A stretch of DNA of 64,000 bases from Arthrobacter sp. 260 (GTDB lineage: Bacteria > Actinomycetota > Actinomycetes > Actinomycetales > Micrococcaceae). The DNA lies in the NCBI RefSeq assembly GCF_013116745.1, contig NZ_JABFOE010000014.1, positions 1 through 64,000 on the forward strand, written 5' to 3'. Position 1 is the stretch's first letter, and each line of letters starts with the position of its first letter. Below the pieces are notes generated by a model. It did no database searches. It was not told where the DNA came from and saw only the letters and a list, made by a program, of their open reading frames with translations. Of the stretch, positions 61,525 through 64,000 are shown piece after piece. Position numbers and translations under genes: made by a program.

Positions 61525-61875
61525 CTACGATCGGATGGGCCCAAGATAATCGGCGTGTTCCCCAGATGAGTCGGGCGCGGCTTCCTTGAGTTCAACAAAG
61601 AATGTATGCGTATCCGTGTCGCCAGTATTTTCACCATAGTGGTCTTGCTCCGGTAACCACCGTGCCACACCAGCTGGCAACTCCACATCGATGCTTCTAC
61701 CATTTGATGAAAGTCGGCGGCGGAACGAGCTGGCCGTGATCATCACGCTGTCGGGATGATGATGCTCGGTCGATGTGTCCCCAGGGCTATCCGTGTACTC
61801 AAGCACGCGCACTCGATTGTTTTCGAACACCAGCCGGTAGTTCTCAGGATTCGTCTCAACAGGGTCCTTTGACAT
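61525..61875 (-). CDS. small cupin-domain protein
   Basis: A 116-residue single-domain cupin: NNRVRVLEYTDSPGDTSTEH then HHPDSVMITASS near residues 19-50 carry the metal-type His cluster (EHHHP), and DTDTHTFFVELKE near residue 85 is the second motif. Proteins of this size bind a metal and a small organic ligand; the function is not known. It has no operon partner. The 245-base gap between it and the peptidase gene at 62121 contains nothing recognisable. Confidence 0.78.
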   Translation of the reverse strand: MSKDPVETNPENYRLVFENNRVRVLEYTDSPGDTSTEHHHPDSVMITASSFRRRLSSNGRSIDVELPAGVARWLPEQDHYGENTGDTDTHTFFVELKEAAPDSSGEHADYLGPIRS

Positions 61876-62120
61876 AGCCGGACTCTACTCCTGCAAGAAA
61901 AACACCACTAGCGCAAACTGCTCCACCTACAGACCTGCAAGAGTAGGCCGCATGGCGCCAATCGCTCCCCGGCGGTGGGTAAGAACATTTCCTACGCAAT
62001 ACCTATTGAAGTGCCGAGCGCGACGCCGGCAGGCTTATTAGGTAGGCCGGTGAGTTCCCGCCCAGTCAGTCCCTCGTCGTCAAGCACACCCACTATCCAC
62101 GCAAAACTTCGGAGGAACGT

Positions 62121-62780
62121 TTGAAACTCTTGCTTACGTCAGGCGGTGTGACGAACCCGAGCATTCACTCGGCGCTCGTGCAACTTCTCAATAAGCCGAT
62201 CAGCCAGTGCCGCGCTTTGGTCGTCCCGACGGCGCAGTGGGGGCACCCACTGTGCGGACCGGCCTCGGTGTGGGGCCTACTGGCCGCCCAGCCAGATTTC
62301 CGTCACCTGTCCGGTCTGGGCTGGGCTTCGCTCGGAGTTCTCGAGCTCACCGCACTGCCCACCATCGGCAAGGAGCGATGGGTACCGTGGCTTCAGGAAG
62401 CGGACGTGTTACTGGTCGACGGCGGCGACGCGACCTACCTCTCCCATTGGATGCGGGAGTCCGGGCTAGCCGACCTGCTGCCGTCACTTCCCGACACGGT
62501 CTGGGTGGGAGTGAGTGCCGGAAGCATGGTGATGGCGCCCCGCGTCGGAAACTCTTTCGTCGAGTGGCCCTCTGCGCCGGACGATCGCACGCTAGGAGTG
62601 GTCGACTTTTCGATCTTCCCGCACTTAAACGCTTTCCCTACCAACACTCCTACCCACGCAGAGCGGTGGGCCGCCGACCTCGGAGGCCCGGCCTATGCGA
62701 TCGACGAACAAACCGCCATCAAGGTCGTCAACGGCTCCGTCGAGGTGGTTTCCGAAGGGCAATGGAAGAAGTTTGAGTGA
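62121..62780 (+). CDS. peptidase E-like protein (S51 family)
   Basis: A 219-residue protein with the peptidase family S51 (dipeptidase E) pattern. KLLLTSGGVTNPSIHSALVQ is the opening strand, DVLLVDGGDATYLSHWMRES precedes the catalytic region, and VGVSAGSMVM near residues 128-137 holds the nucleophile Ser in the GxSAGS elbow. A His lies in SIFPHLN. The start is a TTG at 62121 with GGAGG eight bases upstream. Family members cleave dipeptides with N-terminal Asp; cyanophycinase is a relative, but no cyanophycin synthetase is nearby. Confidence 0.86.
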   Translation: MKLLLTSGGVTNPSIHSALVQLLNKPISQCRALVVPTAQWGHPLCGPASVWGLLAAQPDFRHLSGLGWASLGVLELTALPTIGKERWVPWLQEADVLLVDGGDATYLSHWMRESGLADLLPSLPDTVWVGVSAGSMVMAPRVGNSFVEWPSAPDDRTLGVVDFSIFPHLNAFPTNTPTHAERWAADLGGPAYAIDEQTAIKVVNGSVEVVSEGQWKKFE

Positions 62781-62822
62781 TCAATACCGAACACTTGTGC
62801 GTTGGATTCACGGCGGCATTGC

Positions 62823-63410
62823 TCAGCCCGGGGCAGGTTGAATCGTCTTGCGCATTACGGTTTTGCGCTTGCCGATGTGGCGCTCGAACGTGAACCCAGC
62901 CTTCTCGAACATGGCGCGAGTGCCGTTGTGAAGGAACGAGGACGACGTCCTTTTGCCGGGGACAAGTTCGTTGGGGAACGAGATCACCTCGCCCCCGCCT
63001 GCATGGGCGATCAGCTGGAGCGCGCCGTCTAGCGCTTCCCGCGCTACGCCCGATCGTCGGTGGTCGCGGTCGACGAAAAAGCACGTAATGCGCCACGGTG
63101 CTGGCTTAGTCTCGCCAGCGTCGTATTCCTTACGGTGGTAGATCCCCGGCAGCTCAGCCGGACTGCCGTACTCGCACCAGGCGATCGCGTCCTCGCCGTC
63201 GAAAACGAGCGCAGCATGTGCGACGCCCTCCTCCACGAGTCGTTGTTTGAACGTTGGCCCGTCGTACTTGGCTTTGACTGTGTCCGCAGTGTCACCATGA
63301 AAATACGAGCAATAGCACCCGCCCCAGACTCCGTTGTGTTTCTGCGCAAGCGCTAGCCAGGCGGGGAAAGTCACCGGAGTGAGCGCCTTGATCGTATGCG
63401 AAGTCTTCAC
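62823..63410 (-). CDS. GNAT-family N-acetyltransferase
   Basis: A 195-residue acetyltransferase. ITCFFVDRDHRRSGVAREAL near residues 105-124 is the acetyl-CoA-binding motif A with RRSGVA for the pyrophosphate, and the C-terminal MFEKAGFTFERHIG is motif B. The N-terminal half carries GGCYCSYFHG, a Cys-rich insertion seen in one actinobacterial GNAT subgroup. I chose the GTG at 63410 with GGAGG five bases upstream; the frame is open upstream to 63488 without family sequence. The substrate is unknown. It is convergent with the peptidase gene. Confidence 0.85.
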   Translation of the reverse strand: MKTSHTIKALTPVTFPAWLALAQKHNGVWGGCYCSYFHGDTADTVKAKYDGPTFKQRLVEEGVAHAALVFDGEDAIAWCEYGSPAELPGIYHRKEYDAGETKPAPWRITCFFVDRDHRRSGVAREALDGALQLIAHAGGGEVISFPNELVPGKRTSSSFLHNGTRAMFEKAGFTFERHIGKRKTVMRKTIQPAPG

Positions 63411-63643
63411 ACTCACCTCCGCAATCGGGCCGGAAACGAAGTGGGGAAGGTCAGGAAGCCGGCTTGGTCGCAAGAGAATCGGGAACACACAAGGTGACTA
63501 AGTTTTTCGTCGTTCCACCCCGACATTAGTGAACGCCTCCAATACGCGACCCGACAGCCCTTCCAGTGCAACAGTAAATCCGGTGCCGAACCAACTTCAA
63601 GGAGTTCGATCACCCCAAAACCGGCCACTGTTACGATCAGGCG

Positions 63644-64000
63644 ATGGAAGCGCTACAGCTGATCGAGACGATCCGTCCGATGGTGGACGACGGTGAAGTT
63701 CCCGGGGCTGTCGTGGGGGTCGTGGATCACGGCCGTACCTCGGTGGCCGCTGTGGGGACCACTGAACCTGGCGGGGCTACCGCGATGACCCGTGATGCGG
63801 TCATGCGTATCAGCTCCAACACGAAGCCCCTGGTTGCCGCTGTCGCACTGCTCCTGGTTCAAGACGGTGTGTTGAACCTCGACGATGCGGTCGAGAGATT
63901 CGTCCCTGAATTGGCCGACCGCCGCGTGCTGCGCCGGATTGATGGCCACCCGATGGATACCGTCCCAGCTCAACGATCAATCACGATCGAGGATCTCTTG
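63644..64000 (+). CDS. serine hydrolase (class C beta-lactamase-like), truncated at the window edge
   Basis: The first 119 codons of a beta-lactamase-family (class C/EstB type) protein. VDDGEVPGAVVGVVDHGRTS matches the opening strands, and MRISSNTKPLVAAVALLLVQ contains the SxxK nucleophile motif as SNTK near residues 58-61. The start is the ATG at 63644. No signal peptide is visible, so it is more likely an intracellular esterase or peptidase than a secreted beta-lactamase. The YxN and HxG motifs lie beyond the window. Confidence 0.85.
   Translation, partial: MEALQLIETIRPMVDDGEVPGAVVGVVDHGRTSVAAVGTTEPGGATAMTRDAVMRISSNTKPLVAAVALLLVQDGVLNLDDAVERFVPELADRRVLRRIDGHPMDTVPAQRSITIEDLL

Overview
The window looks like a chromosomal segment of a high-G+C Gram-positive bacterium, most likely an Arthrobacter-type member of the Micrococcaceae (Actinobacteria). 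The reasons are the strong G/C third-position bias with long open frames on both strands, frequent GTG/TTG starts behind purine-rich ribosome binding sites, an actinobacterial-type c-di-AMP riboswitch in front of a LysM-NlpC/P60 protein, a GerW/YtfJ-like protein outside any sporulation context, and sugar ABC transporters without their own ATPase. The genus is an inference from gene content; no rRNA is present.

Region 1 (about 1-9,240) is a sugar-derivative catabolic locus. It has three Gfo/Idh/MocA dehydrogenases, a ThuA-like protein, a DUF6807 (PmoA-like) protein, a cupin, an orphan sugar-binding lipoprotein and a divergent LacI regulator. Several genes are joined by ATGA overlaps. Gfo/Idh plus ThuA plus DUF6807 fits the emerging theme of 3-keto-glycoside metabolism, but the substrate cannot be read from the sequence. 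Region 2 (9,250-14,781) is a xylose/xylitol cassette: xylB, xylA, a divergent FAD-linked alditol (xylitol) oxidase and a ROK/XylR-type regulator. Together they could take xylitol through xylose and xylulose to xylulose 5-phosphate.

Region 3 (15,000-33,160) is mixed housekeeping and accessory DNA: regulators, two methyltransferases, a flavin disulfide oxidoreductase, a 2OG-Fe(II) oxygenase, a decayed VOC-family gene, hydrolases, a universal stress protein, membrane proteins, a divergent gamma-glutamyltransferase, a leaderless subtilase, and the riboswitch-controlled NlpC/P60 protein.

Region 4 (33,187-43,914) is a stress island. A six-gene operon, dnaK-grpE-dnaJ(cbpA)-cbpM-clpB-thioredoxin, is packed with overlaps on the minus strand. 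Next to it on the plus strand lie a UBP-type zinc-finger protein, a cyclic-nucleotide-sensor/thioredoxin-reductase-like fusion that has lost its CxxC, and a PucR-type regulator.

Region 5 (43,974-49,862) holds membrane and secreted proteins, a beta-carbonic anhydrase, a GAF-GGDEF diguanylate cyclase, an initiator tRNA-Met with a clear terminator, and a peroxiredoxin. Region 6 (50,162-60,816) is a (arabino)xylo-oligosaccharide utilisation operon: binding protein, two permeases, GH3, GH10 and GH51 enzymes without signal peptides, so degradation is intracellular after uptake. It has a divergent LacI regulator with a strong palindromic operator, and an epimerase. The window ends with small metabolic genes and a truncated serine hydrolase.
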